Shown here in pieces: positions 46,312 to 57,419 of a DNA stretch of 64,000 nt; within the stretch, counting starts at the first letter, position 1; every line of letters starts with the position of its first letter. This stretch comes from Fremontodendron californicum (lineage: Eukaryota > Streptophyta > Magnoliopsida > Malvales > Malvaceae): the NCBI GenBank assembly GCA_030761205.1, contig JAULJL010000010.1, positions 32,068,022 to 32,132,021 of the forward strand, written 5' to 3'. The notes beneath the pieces are model-generated. The model had not been told where the DNA came from and searched no databases. It saw nothing but the letters and a program-made list of their open reading frames with translations. The translations under genes and the position numbers were made by a program.

Positions 46312-49300
46312 ATGGCGTCAACTAAAAACAAAGACAAGCAAAGTACACTTCTCTCTCTCTAATCTAAGCACTAAAAAAATTCATTAAAATTCAATTGCAA
46401 ATTCTAATTTCGCAATGATTTAAGCTTTTTTTTTTTTTTTTTTTGTTCTGATTTTTTAAGTGTTTCTTTCTCAGCTTCTGCTAAAAGAGTAGCTGTCGTT
46501 GGCGCTGGTGTAAGGCACGGTTTCGAATTTTACACTTCGTACATTTCTTCCGGTTCTAATTTTTTTATTTTGGTATAATTGTTTTGATAATTTAATTAGG
46601 AGAAAAAAAAAATGCTGTAGGAAGAGCCTGGAATTTGAATTTTTTTAATTAAATGAGCTAATTTTACTTTTGAAATATGGAAATGATTTTTTTTTTTTTT
46701 TTTACTAAATTTTGAACGCATTTTATATTTGTTTTGGGAAAATCGACTATAATCAAGTGGGCTCGCGGCGGCTTACAAGTTGAAATCACAAGGTTTACAT
46801 GTTACGGTGTTTGAAGCTGAAGGAAGAGCTGGAGGGAAGTTAAGAAGTGTTTCTCGGGAGGGTTTGATTTGGGATGAAGGAGCAAATACAATGGTAAAAG
46901 TTTATCTTTTGAAAAAAATATTTTGACTATAATTGCTTTTTCTAGTTAAATAGATGGCGAATGCACGTATAAATTTTAAAATGCAATGATGGTATTGGCA
47001 TTGGTGTTGACTGTTGATGTGAATGTTTAATTGATTAGTGCAGACTGAAAGTGAGATTGAAGTGAGAAGTTTGTTTGATGATCTTGGTATTCGTGATAAG
47101 CAACAAGTTGTAAGTGTTTCTAATTTTCTATAGCTCTATCAATTCCATTTTAAATGATAATTTAGGGGCTATTAGTTGTAAGTTTATCCTTCAATACCAC
47201 AGTCTTTGCAACAGTAACCGAACTAGGATTTTCAACTTGTGGGGCGAAAGTCTTATATTTAATCTTTTGGGAGGTGAAATTATAATTATTTTACTTATCT
47301 AAACTTATATATAATTGAATTATATATGAATATTAAAAAATTTAGGAACTTTGGGGGGCGACCGCCCCCCTAGTTCCGTCCATGCTTTGCAAGTTTGCTG
47401 GTTTTAGTTGAAAGCTTGGAAGTTTGTGAAGGATGATATTAGAAGTGAGAGTATCACATTTTTTATTAACTTGATTATTGGTGGCCTAATGCAGCCAATT
47501 GCACAGAACAAACGGTATATTGTGAGAAATGGGGTGCCTGTACTGGTATGCTTCTCGTGTTCCTTCTTTACTGCTATTTGAGTTTACATCTTCTCAAAGT
47601 AAGACTCTTACCCCCTTAGGATATGTTGTACCTGGATCTGACTGTGGTCACAATCTCTGCTTGATTTTTTTGTGCTAGATTCCCTCAAATCCCATTGCAC
47701 TATTCACAAGCAACATTCTTTCGGCAAAATCAAAGGTTTGTTTATCAGAACCATTTTGGGCGTATCCAATGGATCAAAATTTTTTGATGTCTTGTTAGCA
47801 TACCATATTAGTTAAGCATGCAGTCTTTTGTGATATTATTTTTGAACCAACTAACAGTCATATTGTAAAGTGGAGCTTACTTTCCTTCCTTTCCTTAATT
47901 TGCTTTTGCTCATATGCATTTGTTTTTTTTATAACTATAATATGCCTATATAGTTCCAGTTTTACTTTTGCAGTTTCAGATTATTTTGGAGCCTTTTTTG
48001 TGGAAGAAAAGTGACGCCTCAAAAGTATCTGATGCTTATAATCAGGAAAGGTGATAAACTCAATCAGGTTCCATAGTTATTAATTACATGCTTTTGTTCA
48101 TCTGTTTCTCTTTACTGTTGCTTGAAGAAGTGCCTTGTTTCATTACTGTATGTTTTCATTTTTCATGCAGTGTGGGTGGATTCTTTCAGCGCCATTTTGG
48201 GCAAGAGGTATGCTTTGCTTTCTAATTCCTTTAGTCCATGCTATATATTCTACAATCATGTTGCCTAAATTTTTGGTTTTCTTTGTTTACTTGGGTTCTG
48301 CATTGACTTGTGGAAACACTGATATTTAACGGGCTTGAGAAAAAAAATTGGAGGAAGATTACCTGAAACAGTGCAAAAGATTGATGCCTTTGATGTTCAT
48401 TTACTTATTGGTTTTCTTTTTTAAGGTTGTGGATTACCTAGTCGATCCCTTTGTTGCTGGCACAAGTGCTGGAGATCCCGAATCTCTTTCTGTGAGTAAT
48501 GCATCATATCTTTGGACTAATCTGTTTAAGTTTCATGGAAGGAAGCATACACCTCGCTTTCCTTCTATTTACATTAAGCATTAGTGTTTTCAGCTGCTTC
48601 ATGAGCTATTTCATTTAATGAGTTGTGAAATGGCTCTTGTTGCTGATGCTTCATTGTCATGTTTAAAACAGATGCGCCATTCCTTTCCGGACCTATGGGA
48701 TCTTGAGCAAAGGTATTTCTTTTGCAACTTCTCTTCTATTCCTTCACATGATTTTTGGCTGAATAAATTGATTTTCCTTTCAATCTTTGAATTTATATTT
48801 GATGTCAATTTGTTCTTAGACCCATTAAATTGCTTATCCTAAACTTAGGAAGGATTACAGGAATATTACTTTCCCAAGGCACTGGAAGACTGATCAGACA
48901 TTAGTATTAATATGAAATTGATACTCTGTGGTCCGGGATCACTGCTGATGAAATCACGATTGGGGACTTTTCTGTCAGTGTTGTGTTGCTTCTTTTGCAA
49001 TTTTACATTGCATTCTTTTACAAGTAAAAACATTTAGTCGTGGACACTCAAATTATAGTTTTGGCCTTAATGATATTTGTTTAAAGTTAGAATGAGCACA
49101 TTTAAATTTGGAATAGGTGTATTGGTACTTTAACTCAAGTTTGCCACCAATGTGTGTTAAAGAACTATATCTAGCTGCATTGTGAATTGTCATTATCTGG
49201 ATGCATTATATTCTTAAAATAGTTGGGGTTTACTGCAAGTTACTAGTGAATGAGCTATTAAACTCCTTGAATGCTTGTTCATGATTCTTGCTTGTCAGGT

Positions 49301-52157
49301 TTGGCTCCATCATAGTTGGAGCAGTTAAATCTAAATTATCTGCCAAAAGGGAAAATCGTGAAGAAACAAAAACTTCAGTGAAAAAGAAGACTCTACGTGG
49401 CTCATTTTCCTTTCAGGGTGGAATGCAGGTAAGTAACTTTGGATAACTTTTTCTGTTCTGAGCAAAGCTTGTTATCTTTATGTCAAATGCAAGTTTGCTG
49501 TTTTACTGAATCTATTTAACAGGTTTACATTTCTTATTCATTATGGAATTTACATATTGTACTGCTTTTACAGCTTACAGTTCAATTCAATGTTCTTTAA
49601 TAAATATTTTAAATCTTGCATATTTCCTACTATGAACATGCATTGTTAATTCAGTGCTATTTTTTTTTATTCTTTTACTTTGGAGGAAGCTTTATCTGAA
49701 TTATTGTGTAGAACCTCTTTTTACATACTTCAAATAGTTTGAAGGTTGGAGACATTAGGCAAGTTTACCACTTCAAATTGTACTATACATAATGCCTGGA
49801 AAAATTTTCTGTGAAATTCACGCTAGAACATTTCTATGAAGGCTGTTACACATATCTTGGAATTTTAGCATTGCTATTGGCAGTTGTAGAAATATTTAAC
49901 AAAAATCTCCATATCATTTTTTTACTATGTGAAAATGAAAACAATGTATTACTTAAATCCAGCCACTTGTTTGCGTGCTCATTTCTTATCCTTCAGATCG
50001 TACTAGGGTTACAATTTTAATCAAAATATAGGTTATATCTGTTCTCTTAGCTTTACTAAAATTTCTTATATCCTTTTCTTTTAGCATCAATAACGTGAAC
50101 CAGATCTGGCCTTATTAACTGATACTCTCATTGTATTGCCACAGACTTTTATCGCTTAAATACTTTATTTCTGGATGTCTTTTGCAGACACTTACTGATA
50201 TGTTGTGCAAAGATCTTTCCAAAGATGAGCTTAAACTGAAATCAAAGGTTTTGTCATTATCGTACAGTCATGACGGGAAGTCTACATTAGAGAATTGGTC
50301 TCTCTCTTATGCCTCTGATCGAGACAAGCGCTCACAAGGTTCATCATTTGATGCTGTAATAATGACGGTTAGTTGAACTTTGTTTAGTAGACAATCAATC
50401 TGTAGTAATTATTCTTATTTGCTGCTTCCGAAAGAACATCATCTTGTGTGTTGACGTGCACGTATGCTATGCTTTATACTTATATGTTAAAAGATATCAT
50501 TGTTAACAGAAAATGAACTTGTTAATTGCAGGCTCCACTGTGCAATGTTAAAGAAATGAAAATTACAAAAGGAGGAAAGCTCTTTCCATTGAACTTTATC
50601 CCTGAGGTATTTGCTTCTGCAATTTGATTTGATTTGAGGAAAAATGCTTATATTTAGATTGTGCCAGTTTCCTCATCAATTTACATGGGAATAGAATGGC
50701 ACAAATGTTATTGATTCTTGCATGAGCAAAAAATGCTTTAATATCAGTTTAAGTGTATTGTAATCTTCTCATGCCATCTATAATGTAGGTGAGTTATATG
50801 CCACTATCCGTTATAATTACCACCTTTAAGAAGGAGAATGTCAAGAAACCCCTAGAAGGATTTGGAGTTCTTGTACCTTCAAAGGAGCAACAAAATGGTT
50901 TAAAAACTCTGGGTAATGCTTGGCTATGGTACAGTGCATTTAAGATTAACTTGTATTTTTTTTTTCTTAGTGCGTTCATTGTATGTATTCGCTCTTCTGC
51001 AGGTACAATTTTTTCATCTATAATGTTTCCCGATCGTGCTCCTAATAATTTGTATCTCTATACTACCTTTGTCGGAGGAAATCGAAATAAGGAGCTGGCA
51101 AAAGCCTCAACGTATACAAAACTTGATTGTTTTTTTACTTTACTTTTCGCACTTCATTGTATGTATATCCGTTTTGCTAATAATTATCACTGTTAACCAT
51201 TGTTTTAGAGACGAGTTGAAGCATATTGTTACTTCCGACCTTCGGCAGTTGTTGGGAGCTGAGGGAGAACCCACATTCTTGAAGTACATTAACCAATTAC
51301 CTTAGCATTTTATTTATTGTTATAATTTAAAATTTATGTATGAGGAGTTTTCAGTTTTAATTGTATAGCTATCAATTTTCTGAGAACTTGAAATTTTCCT
51401 AATGACAGTCATTTCTACTGGAGCAAGGCATTTCCCTTATATGGCCGTAACTATGCTTCAGTATTGGAAGCAATTGAAAAGATGGAGAGAGATCTTCCTG
51501 GATTCTTCTATGCAGGTAACTAACTGCGCTTTTACTTGAAGTTTATAATATAATAACTCATTCAGCTCAAACCTTTCCCAATTCCCATATAAGCTATGGT
51601 AACCGAACTTTTCATTTTTCGTAAAGTACCCGTATTTGACACATATTCAGACATGAGTATGTATGTATGATCCTCCAAATATATAGAAAAACTTAAAAAA
51701 AAAATTGAGTATATCCGTGTTGGACACTTCCATAGTAGACATTCATCTCGAGTCCGAATAACATAGCATATAAGTAGTTTGGCTACACAAACAGAAATCC
51801 CAACAATAAAGTGGAAGATTTTGACAAGAGATTTTCATTGCTGGCAACTGAATTAAGCACCCTTATCGACTTTCCTAACAAATTAATTAGTATTATTTTC
51901 AGACCGTGAAACTGAATCATTAGAAGTTAAAATCTGATGGAATGGTTGTCTGAACTTAAGATTGCCAAATTGGAACCATTATCAGGTTTTATAACCTTTG
52001 TTTGTGTGGACTGTGAACCGTGTTGGTAGGTAACCACAAAGGCGGATTATCGGTGGGCAAAGCAATTGTTTCTGGGTGCAAAGCGGCTGATCTTGTAATC
52101 TCGCATTTGGAATCTTCACATCAGAAGCTGCTCAATGATGGATTACCATTTAAGTAG
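46312..52157 (+). CDS. PPO2: Protoporphyrinogen oxidase 2, 18 exons, 509 aa
   Basis: This FAD enzyme (EC 1.3.3.4) oxidises protoporphyrinogen IX to protoporphyrin IX, the last shared step of haem and chlorophyll synthesis; the PPO2 form is mainly mitochondrial and the family is the target of diphenyl-ether herbicides. Exons: 46312-46342, 46475-46514, 46758-46893, 47044-47109, 47495-47545, 47679-47735, 47974-48050, 48171-48207, 48426-48491, 48672-48712, 49299-49428, 50188-50367, 50532-50606, 50789-50912, 51003-51111, 51209-51283, 51409-51515 and 52030-52157. The total is 1530 nt in one frame. The dinucleotide-binding motif is VAVVGAGVSGLAAAYKL (about residues 15-31), then VFEAEGRAGGKLRSVS, LIWDEGANTM, FQRHFGQEVVDYLVDPFVAG, MPLSVIITTF, FGVLVPSKEQ and FFYAGNHKGGLSVGKA, which carries the FAD-binding C-terminal motif. 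Intron 2 uses a GC donor. Intron 17 holds a family A MITE. All key blocks are intact. Confidence 0.95.
51594..51766 (-). mobile_element. Family A MITE, copy 11, in PPO2 intron 17, perfect target duplication
   Basis: This 173-bp copy starts CTATGGTAACCGAACTTTTC and ends GAGTCCGAATAACATAG. It is flanked by identical CATATAAG at 51586-51593 and 51767-51774. The interior has diverged and is slightly shorter. Confidence 0.88.
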
Positions 52158-52481
52158 GAATTTATAGTGTTTGTTAAGTATGATGTAATCCTCCTGTTTT
52201 ACTGCCTTGTAGTTTGTGTTTGAAATATGATCTATTCACAGAATGCACAAACTATTTTGTTTAAGTGCACAAAAGAGTTCGTTTTTTATATATTGTTAGT
52301 AGAGTTTTTTTTTTAATTTTACAAGAGGGTTAAGAAATTATTACATGTTTTATTTATTTTTTAAATTATTTTTTTCAATATACTTAAAAGAGTATGTGTT
52401 ACTTTGTTAATTTTGCTTGTAAAGTCTAAAAACTTCAACATAATGTAAGAGATAATTTCTTATATTTTAATAATTAAGTAG

Positions 52482-52512
<31 letters not shown>

Positions 52513-53053
52513 GCGAGGGAAGAGAGATTCAAACTTGCTTTTTAAGTAGAGAATATATTTAACTATTATTGAACCAAATGCTCAAATGTTTGGTAAAAAA
52601 AAAAAAGTCTATTTTTTATGGGTTCGGCTTTCTTTTATTATTTTTTCAGTATATTATTTTCTAATATATTTTAATCATCATTCATAAATATGACTTTCAT
52701 AATTAATGATTTTCACATAAATATGTGAATAGTAATGATAAGTGTATTGGAAAATAATAAAAAAAATAATGGATTGAATTTTAATCCATTTTTTATGCAC
52801 GGTTAAACTTTATGAGTCGGGATTAAGAAATTGAGAAATATTTTTTGAGGTTAAAATATTAAAAAATTCTTTAAAATATTTCATTTTAAAAATAAATATT
52901 CATATTTTATTTAAATAAATTATTGTCTTTTTATTTGTATTTAAATATATTTTTTATTTTAAATGAAAGATTTATTTATGTTAAGGGTTTATTTAATTAG
53001 AAATTAAAGATTTATTTGGTACAAGTTAAAAGTTAAAAGACTCGGTTGAAATT
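52158..53053. other. PPO2 3' region and AT-rich spacer
   Basis: This holds the likely 3' untranslated region of PPO2, an (ATT)n run at about 52484-52513 and AT-rich filler. No gene is supported. Confidence 0.45.
52484..52513. repeat. (ATT)n microsatellite
   Basis: About nine uninterrupted ATT units downstream of PPO2. Confidence 0.9.
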
Positions 53054-53342
53054 TAGACCTATCCATAGGTCGGGCTGCGGCCTGAAAAAAATTTCAAATT
53101 CTTGCCCAGGGCCGGCTCGTAGGCCCGGATTACTATTTATTTATTAATAAAAAATTGAAAAAAATATTTTTTTATTAATATTTATATATTTTTATAATTA
53201 AATTTAAATAAAAATAATAATATTTTAATACTTAAACAGTGATCCGGACCGACCCGGATCATGAAAAAACATGTCCATGCCAGGCCCAATACGGGCCGGG
53301 CCGACTGGGCCGGGCGGGCTACCCTGTCCATGGACAGGTCTA
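53054..53342. mobile_element. Family B element, copy 3
   Basis: It starts TAGACCTATCCATAGG and ends CCATGGACAGGTCTA. GC-rich arms with GGGCCGGGC words surround an AT centre. The flank GGTTGAAA occurs at 53044-53051 and 53343-53350, identical over 8 bp (the left one is two bases away from the terminal TAG). Confidence 0.82.
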
Positions 53343-53504
53343 GGTTGAAAGCAAATTAAAAATTTATTTAGGTGTAATAAAAATATAAAAATGATTTAAG
53401 TAATACTTAAATGATAAAGTTGAATATTTTGTTATTTAAAAAAAAATTAAAAAAAATTAAAAAAAATAACAATTTACAAAAAATTCAAAAATTATATTCG
53501 TAAT

Positions 53505-53610
53505 TTGACCTGCTCATGGGTCAGGCCGTGACCTGAAATTTTTTCAACTTCTTTCCACAGGCCCGGCTCGCGGGTCCAAATTTAATTATTTTAATATATA
53601 AGCAGGTCTA
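53505..53610. mobile_element. Family B element, copy 4, internally deleted
   Basis: Only 106 bp long. It starts TTGACCTGCTCATGGG and ends TATAAGCAGGTCTA. Flanks TTCGTAAT (53497-53504) and TCCGTAAT (53611-53618) match at 7 of 8, so this is a mobile deletion derivative or a copy that shrank after insertion. Confidence 0.75.
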
Positions 53611-53642
53611 TCCGTAATGTTAATCGAATTATTTCAACTTGT

Positions 53643-53937
53643 ATTCGTAATAAATTGACCTCAGGGAGAAAAGCCAACCAAAGCTCGTATTGGTCCGGGC
53701 TTGAACAAGTGTTTTTGTAATTCGGGCCAATCGGCCTAGCCCGAATTATTATTTATTAAATAAAAATATTTTGTATTTAAATTTAATTATAAAATATATA
53801 AATATAAAAATGTATTTTTAATATTTTTTTTAATAGTGAAACGGGCTTTCGGGTCGACCTCACCCGAAATGGGCTTGGATAAGGAAAAAAAATTTCGAGT
53901 CGCGGCCCGGCCCATGAGCAGGTTTAATTACGAATAT
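53643..53937. mobile_element. Family B element, copy 5, with extended inverted flanks
   Basis: Core arms run from TTGACCTCAGGGAG to CCCATGAGCAGGTTTA (about 53655-53926). The bases outside are inverted relative to each other: ATTCGTAATAAA on the left and TTAATTACGAAT on the right. No direct target duplication is visible. The right flank is also the reverse complement of the sequence left of copy 4. Confidence 0.65.
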
Positions 53938-54060
53938 AATTTTTTAAATTTTGGTAAATAATTATTTTTAAAATTTTGTTTTTTAAAAATTAAAAGTTAT
54001 ATAACTTTTATTTAAATTTTATTATTTAATAAAATTCAAAAAAATAAAATAATAAAGGTT

Positions 54061-54474
54061 GGGAAATTGCCACCATGGTGGCGATTTCCTAACCTAAAAT
54101 ACCAAAAAAAAATTTATTATGATCAAGGAAAATCGTCATAGCTTATGACGATTAGACCTGCTCACAGGCCGGACAGCCCGTATTGGGCATGACCTGGGCA
54201 GAGAATTCTTGTTCCGGGACGGCCCGGAACAGTGTTTTTTGTATTAAAATAATATTATTTTTTATTTAATTTTAATTATAAAAATATTAATAAAAAATAT
54301 ATTTTTTATTTTTTAAATATAATGAACAGTGCTCAGGGGCCGACGGGTATTCGGGCCTTGACCCGGCTCGGTCCATGAGCACCTCTAATGACGATTTTTC
54401 TTGGTGTTTTTACAAAAAAAATTTAAATACACTGAGAGAAATCATCATGAGTCATGACGATTTTCCAACGAATT
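54061..54474. repeat. Three short palindromes, one split by a family B element
   Basis: Palindromes lie at 54064-54087 (centre CCACCATGGTGG), at 54123-54152 continuing at 54396-54406 (centre CGTCATAGCTTATGACG) and at 54439-54474 (centre ATCATGAGTCATGACGAT). Each is bounded by GAAA/TTTC-type ends, and they are spaced about 55-70 bp apart once the insertion at 54153-54387 is removed. They resemble units of one degenerate repeat. Confidence 0.6.
54153..54387. mobile_element. Family B element, copy 6, perfect target duplication
   Basis: This 235-bp copy starts TAGACCTGCTCACAGG and ends CCATGAGCACCTCTA. ATGACGAT on both sides (54145-54152 and 54388-54395) is a perfect 8-bp duplication. It is inserted at the right arm of a palindrome. 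Confidence 0.9.
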
Positions 54475-54862
54475 TTAAAAAAATGGATTTTGATAAATAA
54501 TTTTACAATATCGGTATTTCAGGATTAAAAAAAAAAAAAAAACTATATTATAATAAGAAAACCTGATTTTTTTTTTTGTTATTTTAACTTTTTTTTTTTT
54601 ATTTTATTTTAGTAACACGAAAACCAAAGGTGGGGCTGGGTTTATAATAAGCGTATTGAAGGTATTCAAGTCCATCAAAACAATTTCGTGAAGGCCCAAT
54701 CAAAAGTAGACAAATAACCTACCTTTGAAACTAGTTCCTCAAGGGACCAAACTAACTGTTTGACAACCATTTCCGTTTTAAAAGTCAAAGCTCAACCTTA
54801 ACACCAAAATCATCTTCTACTCTCCCACAGCTCTTTATCGTCACCCACATCCACCGCCATCA
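54396..54862. other. 5' flank of the KDSR gene
   Basis: T and A tracts (54527-54542, 54570-54600) are followed by the probable promoter and a C-rich leader just before the ATG. One site II-like GGCCCA lies near 54693. No gene is seen. Confidence 0.45.
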
Positions 54863-57079
54863 ATGGTGCTCTTCACTCTAATTCTGCTTCCTTTCCTTCT
54901 TCTCCTCCTTTACTTCATCGTCCGTCCCCGCTCCGTCAACATCCCAATCAAAAACCGCCACGTGTTCATAACAGGCGGGTCAAGCGGCATCGGGTTAGCC
55001 TTAGCCCACCGAGCCGCTTCCCAGGGAGCCCGAGTCTCCCTCTTAGCTCGTTCTCTTAACAAACTCGAAGAAGCCAAAGAATCGATTCGCCTTTCCTCCG
55101 GAATCGACGTTTCGATCTTTTCTGCTGATGTTCGTGACTACGACGCCGTTCAGAAGGCGGTTAACGATGCGGGACCCATCGATGTCCTGGTGGTTAACCA
55201 GGGGGTTTTTGTGCCTCAGGAGCTTGAGAAGCAGGATTTGGATGAGATCAGGTTTATGATAGATGTGAATTTGATGGGGAGTTTTAATGTCATCAAAGCT
55301 GCTTTGCCGTCGATGAAGGAGAGGAAGGACCGTGGGCCCACTTCCATCGCTCTTATTTCTTCCCAAGCTGGTCAGGTCAGTAACCCAATCATTGAGTTGG
55401 TTTAATAAGAAGGCATTAAATTTTAGTCATTCTGGAAATGATGAATGATAAAAAGTTGCAACATTTTATTGAATTTTTGATAAAATTGTTGTTTACTTGT
55501 AAATGATTTCCTTTTGTTGCTTTCTAATTGAACTTTGTAATATGGATGTTTAGGTGGGAATTTATGGTTACACAGCATACTCCGCCAGTAAATTTGGGCT
55601 CCGAGGATTAGCAGAGGCATTGCAGCAGGAGGTTATTGCGGATAATATTCATGTCTCTCTTATATTCCCACCAGATACTGACACTCCTGGTCTTGAGCAA
55701 GGTTTGAGACCCTTTTCTTTGAACCTTCTACCGCGATAAATGGCATTGCTTTTCGGTAACCTGTATTTACTCGTAATCAGCCAGTTGCGTTTTGTAAAGT
55801 TGCAAGATGCCATCATTCTACATTATAAGTAATCAGTTTGAGTTATTTTGAATGTGAAGAATTGATGGGATTGATGGCTTTTGATGGTTTATGGAACATG
55901 ATTGTGGCTCTCAATCTAAACAGGCATAAAGAAGTTTTCTTAGATGGTAGTTATTGTTAGTATTTCGAAGCATAAGCTGGAAACATATTTGAAATGGAAT
56001 TGTTGACAAATTAAAGTATCTCGATTATGTTTCTCAATAGTAAATTGGAGTATGAGATAACTATAGCTCATTGTGTTGCTTATCAAGCATTTGCATTTAT
56101 TTACTATAAGTTGACCTTTTGCAGAAAATAAAGTTAGACCAGAGCTCACAAAAATACTAGCGGGCTCCTCTGGTTCAATGAAAGCTGATGAAGTTGCTAA
56201 GAAAGCTTTAGATGGCATCAAATCTGGAAGTTTCATTGTCCCTTGCAACTTTGAGGGGCTCATGCTGGCCATAGTTACTGCTGGTTTATCCCCTCAAAGA
56301 TCTTTCTTGATGGCATTCATTGAGGTGGTTTTTGCTGGTGTATTACGTCTTGTAGCTTTATTTTTCCAATGGAACTGGTATGGGAGCATAGAAAAGTGGT
56401 ATGCAAAGAAAAATGGTAAGTTTACAATAAAAGATTTGTCTATTTATACTCCAGGAGGAAATATTTTGCCATTTCCATTTCTTTCAAGAATTAGGAATAA
56501 TGCCCCAAAGAGGTTTTTTTCCCTCTGTTTCGATATTAAAAGCTTTATGGTTTGTAGCAATTTAAACTACAGCATTTTTGTTTGGACAAGTTTAATATGG
56601 TAGATAGTTTTATTTTCGCGTGGCAACTTAAAATGATAGTTTTCCCCTTTCAAAACCCTGAGAACCAAAAATCTAAGATTGATAGTGTCATACTATCAGC
56701 AGGTGTATCTGCTCATTGATAGAAAGTAAAGACTATTTCTAATCAGAATATGAATCATAATTCCCCTAAGCACACCTTGTTTGCTTTTTTTTTTTTTTTT
56801 TTTGAAAGGCATACCATGTTTGCTTTACCAAGAAAAAATGGCATTTAAGTATTTAGTGTTGAAGGTATGTCAAAAAAGTATCTTAGAATCACTTTTTTTT
56901 CTTTTTTCAAGACATAATATGGCAATCTGAGCCTTTTTAAAAGGTGCAAGTGCTTGATTGTTTTGTTTTACACTCTTTTTGTGCATGATTATCACACCTT
57001 TTATAGTATCAAAACTGTAAGGAGTACTAATGTCATAATAAAATGTTTTCTATTTATTTTCTTGATTTCAGAGGCATAG
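54863..57079 (+). CDS. TSC10A: 3-ketodihydrosphingosine reductase (TSC10/KDSR type), 4 exons, 319 aa
   Basis: This ER-membrane short-chain dehydrogenase reduces 3-ketodihydrosphingosine to dihydrosphingosine with NADPH, the second step of sphingolipid synthesis. Exons: 54863-55375, 55554-55701, 56125-56415 and 57072-57079 (960 nt). The N-terminal membrane anchor is at residues 2-20 (VLFTLILLPFLLLLLYFIV). The cofactor motif TGGSSGIG is at 37-44 and LLARS in the second strand. VVNQG replaces the usual NNAG. The catalytic Ser is near 166-167 (LISSQAGQ) with Tyr180 and Lys184 in YSASK. The C-terminal hydrophobic stretch (SFLMAFIEVVFAGVLRLVAL) is typical of the plant enzyme. The last exon supplies only a split Glu codon, Ala and the stop. 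The length agrees with Arabidopsis TSC10A (about 327 aa); whether it is the A or B paralogue is not certain. Confidence 0.92.
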
Positions 57080-57398
57080 CCTTCCTGGTGCTTGATATGG
57101 ATCAGCATTCCTTTTTCCGGCATCTGTTGCTTACTTCGACGATCTCATGGATGTGGATATTTGACTAATAACAGGTTTCAGCATTCAACATTCAGGAACT
57201 TAAGCTCTCCCAAAACTCTCCATCTATGTTACCTCTTTTCTTTTTTCATTTCGACTTCCAATTTAGCTATTGCTAGAAGTGAAACAAATGTAGCCAAATT
57301 TTGATAAAGCGAATAGCTACAGCCATTTGGGATTGTATTGGAAAGTTATAGTTTGTATTAGAACTTGTCAGCTGAATCTTGAGATGTATCCTGTTTCC

Positions 57399-57404
57399 AA
57401 TAAA
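57399..57404 (+). terminator. Candidate polyadenylation signal of KDSR
   Basis: AATAAA lies 320 bp after the stop codon, in a region with no other gene. Consistent with the end of the KDSR transcript. Confidence 0.4.
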
Positions 57405-57419
57405 TTCGGGTTTTATTAA

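Noticed and set aside
2140..51766. Reading family A as a SINE
   Set aside because: There are inverted termini and a constant 8-bp duplication, and no A/B box or poly(A) tail, so a DNA transposon fits better.
55043..55366. 107-codon minus-strand frame
   Set aside because: Antisense shadow of the first KDSR exon.
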